A program made the position numbers and the translations under genes. Of a DNA stretch of 64,000 bases, positions 11,349 to 20,010 are shown one piece after another. The stretch comes from Mumia sp. Pv4-285 (GTDB lineage: Bacteria > Actinomycetota > Actinomycetes > Propionibacteriales > Nocardioidaceae). Each line of letters opens with the position of its first letter. Positions within the stretch are counted from its first letter, which is position 1. The notes beneath the pieces were generated by a model. It was given only the letters and a program-made list of their open reading frames with translations, made no database searches and had not been told where the DNA came from. The DNA lies in assembly GCF_041320275.1 (NCBI RefSeq), contig NZ_CP162023.1, forward strand, positions 2,542,001 through 2,606,000, given 5' to 3'.

Positions 11349-12055
11349 AGGTCGCCATCGCCGGAGCCGGCGCGGTCGGCCGTTCGGTCGCCGCCGAGCT
11401 GCTGGAGAACGGCCACGAGGTGCTGCTCATCGACCGGCAGCCACGCGCGATCCGCTCCGACTCCATCCCGGAGGCCGAGTGGCTGCTCGCCGACGCGTGC
11501 GAGCTGTCCGCTCTGGAGACGGCGCACCTCGAGCAGTGCGACGTCGTCATCGCCGCGACCGGCGACGACAAGGCCAACCTCGTCGTGTCCCTGCTGGCCA
11601 AGACCGAGTTCGCGGTGGCACGCACCGTCGCGCGCGTCAACCACCCCGACAACGAATGGCTGTTCAGCGGCGCCTGGGGCGTCGACGTCGCGGTCTCGAC
11701 CCCTCGGCTCATGTCGGCGCTCGTCGAGGAGGCCGTCACGGTCGGCGACCTCGTGCGGCTGTTCACCCTGCGCGGCTCGAACTCCAACCTGGTCGAGCTG
11801 ACGCTGCCCGCCGACTCGCCGTACGTCGGGGTGCGGGTCGGCGACATCCGGTGGCCGCGGGACGTGGTGCTCGTCGCGATCCTGCGCAGCAAGGGCATCC
11901 AGGCACCTGAGCGCGACCGCTCCCTCGAGGCGGGTGACGAGCTCCTCTTCGTCGCTCCGACCGACTCCGAGGCCGAGCTCGAGCACCTCTTGGCTCCGAC
12001 CGAGCACAAGGGTTCGGGCAAGCCCGAGCGCCGGTCCGTCGTCGCCGACGACTGA
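11345..12055 (+). CDS. Second TrkA-type potassium uptake regulatory protein (CeoC-like)
   Basis: A 236-residue paralogue of the preceding gene. It starts MKVAIAGAGAVGRSVAAELL (GxGxxG nucleotide-binding motif), with LLIDRQ providing the ribose-binding acid and an RCK_C domain near residues 135-220. The ATG overlaps the preceding TGA as ATGA, indicating translational coupling and probably a hetero-oligomer. The last residues are a Lys/Arg-rich tail. It converges with the DUF3159 gene, leaving only 8 bases between the stop codons. Role inferred from family: cytosolic regulation of K+ uptake together with the divergently encoded permease. Confidence 0.92.
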   Translation: MKVAIAGAGAVGRSVAAELLENGHEVLLIDRQPRAIRSDSIPEAEWLLADACELSALETAHLEQCDVVIAATGDDKANLVVSLLAKTEFAVARTVARVNHPDNEWLFSGAWGVDVAVSTPRLMSALVEEAVTVGDLVRLFTLRGSNSNLVELTLPADSPYVGVRVGDIRWPRDVVLVAILRSKGIQAPERDRSLEAGDELLFVAPTDSEAELEHLLAPTEHKGSGKPERRSVVADD

Positions 12056-12063
12056 CGCCTGGG

Positions 12064-12831
12064 TCAGTCGCGGGGTTGGAGCTTGGGCTGGATCTCGAGC
12101 GCCTCTTGCGACAGCAGCTTGCCCGCCTTCTCCGGATCCTCGATCGGCGTGTGGTTGCGGCCGAGCAGATAGACCATCCCGGCGAGCGTCGCCAGCTGGA
12201 GCGGCCACCCCATCGCGATCTTCGCCGTCGCGAGCAGGCCGACGTGGTCGCCCGCCCACAACGGGTACTGGACCGCGACCCGTAGTGCGCACGGGAGCGC
12301 CAGCAGCAGCGTGAGGACCGAGCACAGGCGGACGAGCGCGCGGTCGCGGTGCCAGGCGGTCGCGTCGCCGGTCACGCTGCCGACGATGAATCCGACCAGG
12401 GGCCACCCGATGAGAACGGTGAACACCAGACCGACGGCGTACACACCGTTGTAGATGAGACCCGGCAGGAAGGCGTCGCGTGCCTCCCCGGACCGCAGGG
12501 CGAAAACGGCGGCGATGCCGATCCCGACCATCGAGTTGAGGACGAACTGCACGGTGCTCCGCTGGAAGATCCGCAGAAGGAGGAGGACCACCGCCAGCCC
12601 GAGGCTGACGCCGAGCGCGAGCTTGAGCTCGCGGGTCGTGAGCCACGTGAGGGTGAAACCGATCGTCGGGACCGCGGCCTCGAGCATGCCCCGTGCACCA
12701 CCGAGGGCCTTCGACAGCTGGGCACGGACGACCTGCTCGACCGTGGTCGGCGTCGCCTTCGCGGCCGGTTCGGCGGCGTCGGTCGGCCCGGTGCTGCTCG
12801 GCTCGGCGGCGCCGTCGGGGGCGGAGGTCAT
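12064..12831 (-). CDS. DUF3159 domain membrane protein
   Basis: A 255-residue protein with a disordered, Ala/Pro-rich N-terminus (about 35 residues), then six or so hydrophobic segments, including LALGVSLGLAVVLLLLRIF and the loop LPGLIYNGVYAVGLVF. This matches DUF3159 (counterpart of Rv2693c). The function is unknown; in M. tuberculosis it has the same neighbours. The ATG at 12831 overlaps the TGA of the OB-fold gene as ATGA, so I prefer it over a GTG six bases upstream. It lies downstream of, and coupled to, the OB-fold gene. Confidence 0.85.
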   Translation of the reverse strand: MTSAPDGAAEPSSTGPTDAAEPAAKATPTTVEQVVRAQLSKALGGARGMLEAAVPTIGFTLTWLTTRELKLALGVSLGLAVVLLLLRIFQRSTVQFVLNSMVGIGIAAVFALRSGEARDAFLPGLIYNGVYAVGLVFTVLIGWPLVGFIVGSVTGDATAWHRDRALVRLCSVLTLLLALPCALRVAVQYPLWAGDHVGLLATAKIAMGWPLQLATLAGMVYLLGRNHTPIEDPEKAGKLLSQEALEIQPKLQPRD

Positions 12832-13205
12832 CGGCACAGCTCGTAACGGGGGTTGTAGAGCACACGACCGCCGTCACGCACACCGAGCCTGCCCGTCGCC
12901 GTGAGGGAGCGCCCGGCCTCGATGCCCGCGATGCGGGTGCGTCCGATCCACACCAGCGTCAGCGCCCCGGACCCGTCGTACAGCAGCGCCTCGAGCGCAC
13001 GGGCGCCCGAGCGCGGCCGGTAGGTCACCGCCCGGATCTCGCCGTGGACCGTCACGACCTCACCGATGCGCTGGTCGCACACGGGACGACAACCGGCCTC
13101 GACCGCTTCCTCGCGGAGCTGGGCGTCGTCCTCCCGATCGGCGAGGTCGCTCATGCGTTCGCGCGTGCGCGACCACAGGCTCGTGGTGCCGCTCGTGGGG
13201 CTCAT
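12828..13205 (-). CDS. OB-fold nucleic-acid-binding domain protein
   Basis: A 125-residue protein. About residues 45-120 form an OB-fold (VVTVHGEIRAVTYRP ... ALLYDGSGALTLVWIGRTRIAGIEAGRSLTATGRL as a beta-barrel of five strands), the fold of single-strand nucleic-acid-binding proteins. The N-terminal 40 residues are helical and charged. It corresponds in position and type to Rv2694c. The biochemical role is unknown; DNA or RNA binding is inferred from the fold only. It is coupled by ATGA to the DUF3159 membrane gene downstream, and separated by 40 bases from the DUF3710 gene upstream on the same strand. Confidence 0.85.
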   Translation of the reverse strand: MSPTSGTTSLWSRTRERMSDLADREDDAQLREEAVEAGCRPVCDQRIGEVVTVHGEIRAVTYRPRSGARALEALLYDGSGALTLVWIGRTRIAGIEAGRSLTATGRLGVRDGGRVLYNPRYELCR

Positions 13206-13245
13206 GCTTCCAGCCTAGGTCGCGGACGGCCGACGTGGCGCCCGT

Positions 13246-13938
13246 TCACGCCTCTTTCGTCTCGGCGTCGGCGCGGACGGCGCCGGCCGGGACGACGATC
13301 GGGATCTGCTCGCGTGGCGGCATCGGCGCATCGCCCCGGACCACGACCACGTCGCGGACGGCCTGCTCGAGGACGCTGTCGGGGTCGGCGGAGGCGCCGA
13401 GCTTGCCCATGAAGGTCGCGCGGAGCAGCCAGCGCGGGCCGTCGACGCCGATGATCCGGCTCGCCTGCACGCCCTGGCGGCCGTCGGGCGCCTGGACGGG
13501 CACCTCGACGCGCAGCTCGAGCCCGAACGACGACTCGACCTCCTCGACGGTGCCCCCCACCCGCTTCACCTCGGCGATGATCTCCGGCCGGATGTCGTCC
13601 CAGAGCCCGGAGTGGCGGGGCGCGGCGAAGGCGCGCAGCTCGACGGCGCTCTCCTCGGCCAGGGCGACCACGGAGGTCGCGACTCCGGTCTGAGGGTCGG
13701 TGGGGATCTGGAGGTCGAGACCCGCACGGCCGCGGACGATCATGGCGCCCGCATCGACGTACGTCGGGTCGTCCTCGGGCACGTCCCGCTCGGAGGCGTC
13801 CCAGGGTCCGGAGGAACGATCGAAGCCGGTGCCTTCGTCGGCAGAGGCCGCTCCCTCGTCGGAGGTATCCGCACCGTCGACGACGTCGGCTCCCTCGATC
13901 TCGGCGTCGGCCTGGTCCTTCTTGCGACGACCGAACAT
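13246..13938 (-). CDS. DUF3710 domain protein
   Basis: A 230-residue soluble protein. It starts MFGRRKKDQADAEIEG, continues with about 60 acidic, disordered residues, then a globular domain (about 70-220) with WLLRATFMGKL and the PMPPREQIPIVVP tail typical of DUF3710. Function unknown; it is part of a block kept together with dut across actinobacteria. ATG at 13938 is favoured because GAGGAG stands 7 bases upstream; a GTG three bases earlier is possible. It lies directly after dut, same strand, 55 bases apart. Confidence 0.88.
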   Translation of the reverse strand: MFGRRKKDQADAEIEGADVVDGADTSDEGAASADEGTGFDRSSGPWDASERDVPEDDPTYVDAGAMIVRGRAGLDLQIPTDPQTGVATSVVALAEESAVELRAFAAPRHSGLWDDIRPEIIAEVKRVGGTVEEVESSFGLELRVEVPVQAPDGRQGVQASRIIGVDGPRWLLRATFMGKLGASADPDSVLEQAVRDVVVVRGDAPMPPREQIPIVVPAGAVRADAETKEA

Positions 13939-13993
13939 CACCGCGCTCCTCTCGTGCTGTCAGCGGCCGGCACGGGGCGGCCGGGCTCGTGCA

Positions 13994-14449
13994 TCAGGTG
14001 GCCGATGTCACGGCGAACCCACCCGTCGAACCGTACCCCCCGGCCCCTCGCGAGGACTCCGGCAGGGCGTCGACGACGGTGAAGGACGCCTGCTCGACCC
14101 GCTGGAGGACCAGCTGAGCGATCCGGTCCCCTCGCGCGAGGACGATCGGCTCGCGCGGGTCGAGGTTGACGAGGCACACCTTGATCTCTCCACGGTACCC
14201 GGCATCGACGGTCCCCGGCGCGTTCACGATCGACAGTCCCGCGCGCGCGGCCAGGCCGCTGCGCGGATGGACCAGCGCGACGTAGCCGACGGGCAGGGCG
14301 ATCGCGATGCCGGTGGGGACCACGGCCCGCTCGCCGGGTTGCAGGGTCACGTCCACCGTCGTGCACAGATCCGCGCCCGCATCGCCCGGGTGGGCGTACG
14401 ACGGCAGCGGGATCGACGGGTCCAGCAGCGTCACCATCACCTCGACCAT
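13994..14449 (-). CDS. dut: dUTP diphosphatase
   Basis: Trimeric dUTPase that hydrolyses dUTP to dUMP and pyrophosphate, keeping uracil out of DNA and feeding dTMP synthesis. All five family motifs are present in the 151 residues: motif 1 HPGDAGADL (20-28), motif 2 PRSGLA (62-67), motif 3 [13 protein letters not shown] (79-91, with catalytic Asp82), motif 4 GDRIAQLV (107-114) and motif 5 [10 protein letters not shown] (134-143), the mobile P-loop-like tail. Normal family length. It diverges from the DUF3093 gene with a 53-base shared promoter region. Confidence 0.98.
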   Translation of the reverse strand: MVEVMVTLLDPSIPLPSYAHPGDAGADLCTTVDVTLQPGERAVVPTGIAIALPVGYVALVHPRSGLAARAGLSIVNAPGTVDAGYRGEIKVCLVNLDPREPIVLARGDRIAQLVLQRVEQASFTVVDALPESSRGAGGYGSTGGFAVTSAT

Positions 14450-14483
14450 GGTGGACGACCCTACCGGTCAGGCGACCCTCACC

Positions 14484-14507
14484 GTCATGGGAACCTTGTC
14501 CCATGAC
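14484..14507. promoter_or_regulatory. Palindrome covering the DUF3093 start codon
   Basis: Perfect 9-bp arms (GTCATGGGA at 14484-14492 and TCCCATGAC at 14499-14507) are separated by 6 bases. The right arm contains the DUF3093 ATG (14503-14505). No Shine-Dalgarno sequence precedes that ATG. The element could be an operator in the dut/DUF3093 divergent promoter, or an RNA hairpin controlling start-codon access. Confidence 0.5.
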
Positions 14508-14973
14508 CCGAGACGCTGACGCGCCGTCGTACCGCGAGAACCTCAGCGTCCCGGTCTCGTGGTGGCTGGCGTGCGCCGGGCTCACCGTGATCGTCTGGTG
14601 GATCTTCGTGCTGGCGACGCCGATGTGGGTCGCCGCCGGCGCCGCGGTGGTCGCTGCCGTGGCCGTCGGAGCCGGGCTCGCCCAGTACGGCAGCACGGCG
14701 ATCGTGGTCTCGAACGTCCATCTGCGGGCGGGGGCCGCCCGGCTCCCCCTGGTGCACTGCGGCGACGTGACCGTCCTCGACGCCGCACAGACCCGCGCCC
14801 TGCACGGCCCCCAGGCCGACGCCCGCGCGTTCTTCCTCGTCCGGCCCTACATCGCCACCGCCGTGCGGGTCGACGTCGCCGACCCGCGCGACCCCACGCC
14901 GTACTGGCTGATCGGCACCCGGCGCCCGTACGAGCTCGCGGACGCCATCAGCGACGGCCACGCGCGCGCCTGA
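14503..14973 (+). CDS. DUF3093 domain membrane protein
   Basis: A 156-residue protein. It starts MTRDADAPSYRENLSVPVSWW, then has two adjacent transmembrane segments (about residues 22-62, including LTVIVWWIFVLATPMWVAAG) and a cytoplasmic C-terminal domain of about 90 residues ending in a dPRDPTPYWLIGTRRPYELA motif typical of DUF3093 (Rv2698 counterpart). Function unknown. Divergent from dut. No ribosome-binding site precedes the ATG, so the mRNA may be leaderless; a 24-bp palindrome covers the start. Confidence 0.87.
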   Translation: MTRDADAPSYRENLSVPVSWWLACAGLTVIVWWIFVLATPMWVAAGAAVVAAVAVGAGLAQYGSTAIVVSNVHLRAGAARLPLVHCGDVTVLDAAQTRALHGPQADARAFFLVRPYIATAVRVDVADPRDPTPYWLIGTRRPYELADAISDGHARA

Positions 14974-15060
14974 CCGCTTCCCTCCGCCACTGCCCGCGGC
15001 GGCCTCGGAGCGACTAACGTTCCGCGGAGAGGGTCCGACCGGACCACGACGAAGGGAAGG

Positions 15061-15435
15061 ATGAGCGTGGCGCGCAGCAAGAAGAAGGCGTCCGACGCCG
15101 ACGGCGGCAAGCGGAAGGCCCCGAGCAAGGCCACCTGGAAGCTGATGGACCGCACCGCGACGATCGCGTCCGGCGTCCTCGCGGCCCAGGGCGCGTCGCT
15201 CGTGTGGCGCGCGGCGACCGGACGCAAGCCGCCGACGGACGCCGACTCGCGCAACCCCGACCTCGCGACCCGGGAGGCCGTCACCTGGGCGGTGCTGGCC
15301 GGCGCCAGCGCGGGCGTCATCAAGGTCGTCCTCAACCGGCAGCTGGTGAACTACTGGGTGCGTTCGACCGGCGAGCTCCCGCCGGGACTGCTGCCCACCA
15401 AGTTCCCGCCGACGGTCAAGCTCCCCGAGTCCTGA
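15061..15435 (+). CDS. DUF4235 domain protein
   Basis: A 124-residue protein with a Lys-rich N-terminus (residues 4-25), the segment WKLMDRTATIASGVLAAQGASLVWRAATG, and a second hydrophobic helix AVTWAVLAGASAGVIKVVLNR, the usual pattern for DUF4235 (two membrane-associated helices). Function unknown. ATG with GGGAAGG immediately upstream; a TGA-free extension upstream is not supported. It converges with the DUF4193 gene, and a hairpin lies between them. Confidence 0.82.
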   Translation: MSVARSKKKASDADGGKRKAPSKATWKLMDRTATIASGVLAAQGASLVWRAATGRKPPTDADSRNPDLATREAVTWAVLAGASAGVIKVVLNRQLVNYWVRSTGELPPGLLPTKFPPTVKLPES

Positions 15436-15468
15436 GCCGTCCCGAGTACGACGCACACGGACACGACG

Positions 15469-15501
15469 ACGCCCCCGACCGCCGATGCGGTGCGGGGGCG
15501 T
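15469..15501. terminator. Bidirectional terminator hairpin
   Basis: A 9-bp perfect GC stem (ACGCCCCCG at 15469-15477 with CGGGGGCGT at 15493-15501), followed on the plus strand by TGTGCG and placed between the convergent DUF4235 and DUF4193 genes. There is no long T-tract, as is common in high-GC actinobacteria. Confidence 0.6.
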
Positions 15502-15535
15502 TGTGCGTGCCTCTCGGACGCGACGCGGCCTGGAC

Positions 15536-15832
15536 TCAGGCGCAGTCGACGCAGATCAGCTGGTTGCCCTTCTCCCGGGCCAGCTGACTGCGGTGGTGCA
15601 CCAGGAAGCACGAGGTGCACGTGAACTCGTCCGACTGTCTCGGAAGCACCTGGACCGAGAGCTCTTCGTGCGACAGATCGGCACCAGGAAGCTCGAACGA
15701 CTCCGCGGCCTCGACCTCGTCCTCGTCCACCTTGCCCGAGTTCTTCTCGTGACGGCGTGCCTTGAGCTCCTCGATGCTGTCTTCCGACTGCTCTTCTTCG
15801 GTCTTCCGAGGAGCGTCGTAATCAGTCGCCAT
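15536..15832 (-). CDS. DUF4193 zinc-ribbon protein
   Basis: A 98-residue acidic protein. The C-terminus carries a four-Cys zinc ribbon: Cys72 and Cys75 (CTSC), Cys94 and Cys97 (CVDC), with VHHRSQLA between. The N-terminal 60 residues are charged and rich in Glu/Asp. This is the DUF4193 family (Rv2699c counterpart), conserved in actinobacteria. The function is not established; the fold resembles small transcription-associated zinc ribbons, which is only an inference. ATG with AGAGGAGGG 3 bases upstream. The 106-base gap upstream of it, before suhB, is AT-rich relative to the genome and probably contains its promoter. Confidence 0.92.
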   Translation of the reverse strand: MATDYDAPRKTEEEQSEDSIEELKARRHEKNSGKVDEDEVEAAESFELPGADLSHEELSVQVLPRQSDEFTCTSCFLVHHRSQLAREKGNQLICVDCA

Positions 15833-15938
15833 GAACCCTCCTCTGCGTATATCGCCCGACCTCGACGGGCCGGGATCATCCTAATTTCGTAACCTTCAGG
15901 CGCGCAGATTGTGCCACACAGATCCGCTTCACCCAACT

Positions 15939-16760
15939 TCAGAAGCCACAAGCGCGAACGAGTCGTAAAAATTCCTGCGCGAACGCTTCTGGGGCCGCCA
16001 CGACGAGACGCTCGTCGGGGATTCCGTCCAGTCCTTGGACGACAACCCCGGCCTCGCGGGCGATGAGGCCACCTGCGGCGATGTCCCACGGCGCGAGACC
16101 TTGCTCGACGTACGCGTCGAAGCTGCCGGCGGCGAGCATGCAGAAGTCGAGTGCCGCCGATCCGGTGCGACGGATGTCACGTACATGGAGCAGGAGCCGG
16201 GCGACCGCGACCGCCTGACGCGCCCGGACGTCCGGGACGTAGTTGAACCCGGTCGCGACGAGCGCGTGCGCCGCCTCGGGAGGTGCCACCGACCGCAGCC
16301 GGACGGCGCGTTCCGCCGGCCCCTCGCGCCGGTACGAGCCCTGGCCGCGGATCGCGGTGTACTCGTGGCCGGTCGTGATGTCGACGACGCAGCCCACCTC
16401 GACCTCGCCGTCGACCTCGGCAGCGATCGCCACGGCGGAGTGCGCCAGTCCGTAGATGAAGTTCACCGTGCCGTCGATCGGGTCGACGACCCACCGGACC
16501 TGGCTCGTCGCCTCTGCCCGGCCGCTCTCTCCGCCTTCCTCCCCCAGGATGGCGTCCCCGGGTCGCTCCGCGGTGATGCGCTCGCGGACCAGCTGCTCAG
16601 TGGCCCGGTCGATCGCGGTGACGGGGTCGGTGTCGCTCGACTTCGTGGCGGCGACCTCGACCCGGCCGGACGGTCGCACGTCCCGTGCGTACGCGGCGGC
16701 CTCGCGCGCAGTCCTCAGTGCGAGGTCCAGCAGCGCGTCGCCGCTCGGCCGCCCGCTCAC
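15939..16760 (-). CDS. suhB: Inositol-1-monophosphatase family phosphatase
   Basis: Mg2+-dependent phosphatase of 273 residues. The metal-binding motifs are in place: EEGGES (Glu74-Glu75 region), DPIDGTVNF (93-101) and, near residue 225, [11 protein letters not shown]. In actinobacteria such enzymes dephosphorylate inositol-1-phosphate for phosphatidylinositol and mycothiol, or act on related sugar phosphates. The start is GTG at 16760, overlapping the ferrochelatase TGA as GTGA, so the two are translationally coupled. In M. tuberculosis a suhB sits at the same place relative to dut and the DUF4193 gene. Confidence 0.93.
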   Translation of the reverse strand: MSGRPSGDALLDLALRTAREAAAYARDVRPSGRVEVAATKSSDTDPVTAIDRATEQLVRERITAERPGDAILGEEGGESGRAEATSQVRWVVDPIDGTVNFIYGLAHSAVAIAAEVDGEVEVGCVVDITTGHEYTAIRGQGSYRREGPAERAVRLRSVAPPEAAHALVATGFNYVPDVRARQAVAVARLLLHVRDIRRTGSAALDFCMLAAGSFDAYVEQGLAPWDIAAGGLIAREAGVVVQGLDGIPDERLVVAAPEAFAQEFLRLVRACGF

Positions 16761-17890
16761 CGGTCCGACCCCAGCAGCGCGGGGCGTCCCGGCTCGCGCA
16801 GGTTGGCGCAGCACCCGACCGGGCAGACGTTCCAGCCCGGCGGCAGCGCGCCGACCGCGGGCTGGTCCGGAGCCTCGTCCCGCGCGAGAGCGGCACGCTC
16901 CACGACCAGCTCGCGGATCGCCGCCACGAACCGTGCGTCGACGCCCGGCGTCGGAACCCGCGCGAACCCGAGCCCGAGGCGCTCCGCGGTGGCCTTGGCC
17001 TCGGTGTCGAGGTCGTAGATGACCTCCATGTGGTCCGAGACGAAGCCGATCGGCAGCAGGACGACCGCCCCGACGCCGCTGGCGGCGACCGACTCCAGGT
17101 GGTCGTTGACGTCCGGCTCGAGCCACGGGACCTGTGGGGGCCCGGACCGGGAGCAGTAGACGAGCTCGTACGGCCGTTCGACGCCGGTCCGTTCCGCGAC
17201 CTGGGAGGCGATGACGTCGGCTACGTCGCGGTGCTCCCGGACGTACGCCTCTCCCCCGACCTCGGCCCCCTCGACGACATGGCGGCCGCTCGCGGCGTTC
17301 ATCGCGTCCGGGATGGAGTGGGTGACGAAGACGAGCCGGGCGGCGTCGCTGTCGTGGCCGTCGCGCCCGAGCTGTTCGAGCGCCGCGACTGCCCCGTCCA
17401 CGAACGGCGCGACGAAGCCGGGGTGGTTGAAGTAGTGGCGCACCCGGTCCAGCCGTGGAGCTCCCTCGCCGATCGCCGTCGAGGCGTCGTACAGGTTCTC
17501 GCGGTACTGGCGACAGCCGGAGTACGAGGTGTAGGCGCTGGTGAAGAGGGAGACCGCCCGCTCCACTCCGTCCTCACGCATCTGGGCGAGGGTGTCCGTG
17601 AGGTAGGGGTCCCAGTTGCGGTTGCCCCAGTAGATCGGGAGATCGATGCCGTGCGACGCCAGCTCGAGGCGCAGCACCGCGATGAGGTCGCGGTTCTGGT
17701 CGTTGATCGGCGAGCGCCCGCCGAACGAGAAGTAGTGCTCCCCCACCTCGACGAGCCGCTCCTTCGGGATGCCGCGACCGCGCGTGACGTTCTCGAGGAA
17801 CGGGACGACGTCGTCGGGTTGCTCCGGGCCACCGAACGAGACCAGGAGGAACGCGTCGTACGGGCTGGTGTCGGGGGCCACGGGATCCAT
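16757..17890 (-). CDS. hemH: Ferrochelatase (coproporphyrin type)
   Basis: Inserts Fe2+ into a porphyrin for haem synthesis. Actinobacteria use the coproporphyrin route, so coproporphyrin III is the likely substrate (CpfC). The 377-residue protein starts the domain with [16 protein letters not shown] and contains [37 protein letters not shown] with the metal-site His, and [11 protein letters not shown]. The C-terminal CPVGCC (Cys356, Cys360, Cys361) together with an upstream Cys binds a [2Fe-2S] cluster known in actinobacterial ferrochelatases. ATG start. Coupled to suhB by GTGA; divergent from the MFS gene. Confidence 0.95.
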   Translation of the reverse strand: MDPVAPDTSPYDAFLLVSFGGPEQPDDVVPFLENVTRGRGIPKERLVEVGEHYFSFGGRSPINDQNRDLIAVLRLELASHGIDLPIYWGNRNWDPYLTDTLAQMREDGVERAVSLFTSAYTSYSGCRQYRENLYDASTAIGEGAPRLDRVRHYFNHPGFVAPFVDGAVAALEQLGRDGHDSDAARLVFVTHSIPDAMNAASGRHVVEGAEVGGEAYVREHRDVADVIASQVAERTGVERPYELVYCSRSGPPQVPWLEPDVNDHLESVAASGVGAVVLLPIGFVSDHMEVIYDLDTEAKATAERLGLGFARVPTPGVDARFVAAIRELVVERAALARDEAPDQPAVGALPPGWNVCPVGCCANLREPGRPALLGSDR

Positions 17891-18004
17891 GCGGCAATCC
17901 TGTCAACCCACGGGCTACCCTGCAGATGCAGCCCCGACGGGCCGCCCGGAGGGTGTCTCCTCCGCCACATCCGTCCGTGCGACGGCTTGTCTCGAAGGAA
18001 CGCC

Positions 18005-19231
18005 GTGCTCGACTCGTACCGCCGGATCCTCGCGGTGCCCGGTGCGCCGGCCTTCAGCGCCGCGGCGCTGGTGGCCCGCCTGCCGATCTCCATGCTGGGG
18101 CTCGGACTCGTGCTCCTCGTCTCGGAGCAGACCGGCTCGTACGCGAAGGCGGGCACGATCTCCGCTGCCGCGGTGATCGCGAACGCCGTCGGCGCGCCCG
18201 TCCAGGGGCGCCTCACCGACCGGTTCGGGCAGCACCGCGTCCTTCCCGCGACCGCCGCGCTGTTCGGGTTCTCCCTCGCGCTCGGTCTGCTCGCGATCTA
18301 CGAGGACGTCCCAGCGCCCGTGCCGCACCTGCTCGCAGCGGTCATCGGGTTCGCGCTCCCGCAGGCGGGCTCGATGGTGCGTGCCCGGTGGACCCACAAC
18401 GCCCCGCCGTCGATGATCCCCACCGCCTACGCGCTCGAGGCGGTCCTCGACGAGGTCGTGTTCATCGTCGGCCCGGTGGTCGTCACGTTCCTCGCGACCC
18501 TCGTCAGCCCGTACGTGGGGCTGATCGTCGCCGGGGTCGCGGGTGTCAGCGGATCCGTGGCGCTCGCGGTCCAGCGGCGTACGGAGCCGCCGTCGGGGCG
18601 GGCGAGCGATGCAGCGTCAGGCAGCCGCGGGCGTCTGCCCTACGGGCTCCTGGTCCCGCTCGTCGGCGCGGGGGTCGGGTTCGGTGTGCTCTTCGGTGCG
18701 GCCGAGGTCGTGACGGTGGCCGTTGCCGACCACGCCGGTCACAAGGAGCTGTCCGGCGTGCTCCTCGCGATCTGGGCGGCGGGCAGCCTGATCGCCGGCT
18801 TCCTCGTCGGCGCGCGCCCGTTGCCGATCTCTCCTCTCACCCAGCTGCGGATCACGACCGCAGTCCTCACCATGAGCATCGTCCCGCTCCTGGTCACGTC
18901 GGCGCTGCCGCTGGTCGCTGTCGCGCTCTTCGTGTCCGGGTTCGCGATCGCCCCCAGCATGGTCGCGTCCACGCAGCTGATCGAGCGCGGGGTGCCGAAG
19001 GCGCGCCTCACCGAAGGGATCTCGTGGTTCACGACCGGCCTGGCCACCGGGGTCGCCCCTGGCGCCGCCGTGTCGGGCTGGGTCGTCGACAACGCCGCTC
19101 CGTCGTGGGGCTACCTGGTGTGCCTCGTGGCCGGGGTTCTCGCCGCGGCCGGGGCTTGGGTGGTCCGCGTCCCGCGCACCGAGCCCGCCGACTGGGACGA
19201 GCCCGCGCACGCCACCAGCAGCGGTCAGTAG
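18005..19231 (+). CDS. MFS transporter (putative exporter)
   Basis: A 408-residue membrane protein with 12 predicted hydrophobic segments. It starts VLDSYRRILAVPGAPAFSAA and contains the MFS loop 2-3 motif as VQGRLTDRFGQHRVLP. The TM pattern and the SxxxRxTEGISWFTTGLATG segment near TM10 resemble actinobacterial MFS proteins annotated as putative exporters. Substrate unknown. GTG start at 18005 preceded by AAGGAA at good spacing; longer readings upstream are antisense to hemH. Its TAG overlaps the stop of the TRIC gene on the other strand by a few bases. Confidence 0.88.
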   Translation: MLDSYRRILAVPGAPAFSAAALVARLPISMLGLGLVLLVSEQTGSYAKAGTISAAAVIANAVGAPVQGRLTDRFGQHRVLPATAALFGFSLALGLLAIYEDVPAPVPHLLAAVIGFALPQAGSMVRARWTHNAPPSMIPTAYALEAVLDEVVFIVGPVVVTFLATLVSPYVGLIVAGVAGVSGSVALAVQRRTEPPSGRASDAASGSRGRLPYGLLVPLVGAGVGFGVLFGAAEVVTVAVADHAGHKELSGVLLAIWAAGSLIAGFLVGARPLPISPLTQLRITTAVLTMSIVPLLVTSALPLVAVALFVSGFAIAPSMVASTQLIERGVPKARLTEGISWFTTGLATGVAPGAAVSGWVVDNAAPSWGYLVCLVAGVLAAAGAWVVRVPRTEPADWDEPAHATSSGQ

Positions 19232-19845
19232 CCGTCCATCCCCGGTGGGAGCGGCGCGTGCCACCCCCGACGGAGGGCGATCATCCGGTAGCCGAACGCG
19301 ATGACGGCTCCCGGCACGAGGACCCACACACCGTGCAGGCCGAGCTCCACGGCCGCGACCGCGATCGAGGCGCCGACCAGGGCGGGGAACGCGTACAGCT
19401 CCTCGCGCAGGACGACCGGGACCCGGCCTGCCAGCAGGTCGCGGATCACGCCGCCGCCGATCGCGGTGACCATGCCGAGCAGCGCTGCCGCCGGCGGCTC
19501 GAGGCCGTACTCGAGCGCCTTGACCGCTCCGGTCACGCTGAACAGGCCCATCCCCGCCGCGTCGAAGACCGAGATCTCGCGCTCGAGCCGCCCGAGCACG
19601 GGATGGAACCGGAACGCGACGAGCCCGGCGACGAACGGCACCAGGAGGTAGCGCCAGTCCATCAGCGCTGCCGGCGGTGTCGCCCCGATGAGGAGGTCGC
19701 GGAGGAAGCCGCCACCGAGACCCGTCGCTCCCGCGAGGACGAGCACGCCGAAGACGTCGAGCGGCTTGCGCACCGCGACGAGTGCTCCCGACAACGCGAA
19801 GGCGGCGATACCGACCAGGTCGAGGACGACGAGCGCGGTGGACAC
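19225..19845 (-). CDS. Trimeric intracellular cation (TRIC) channel family protein
   Basis: A 206-residue membrane protein with seven hydrophobic segments arranged as two repeats, each with a glycine-rich motif: GATGLGGGFLRDLLIG near residue 40 and GMVTAIGGGVIRDLLAG near residue 130. These GGGxxRD signatures define the UPF0126/TRIC family, whose prokaryotic members conduct monovalent cations such as K+. The GTG at 19845 is the best start; no closer ATG keeps the first helix. Convergent with the MFS gene, divergent from sepH. Confidence 0.9.
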   Translation of the reverse strand: MSTALVVLDLVGIAAFALSGALVAVRKPLDVFGVLVLAGATGLGGGFLRDLLIGATPPAALMDWRYLLVPFVAGLVAFRFHPVLGRLEREISVFDAAGMGLFSVTGAVKALEYGLEPPAAALLGMVTAIGGGVIRDLLAGRVPVVLREELYAFPALVGASIAVAAVELGLHGVWVLVPGAVIAFGYRMIALRRGWHAPLPPGMDGY

Positions 19846-20010
19846 GGAACGACGGTAGCGTGACCCGACGGGCCCAGCCCCGGCTGGAGGACGGTGTCGC
19901 GGGCACGAACGGGAGGACCCGGCGACCGGTCGTCCGGCGCGCTTGCTTGGATTGACCCGGCAAGCAGTCGACACTGGGGCTGGTACGAGGCGTAGAGGGC
20001 GGAGGCACAG

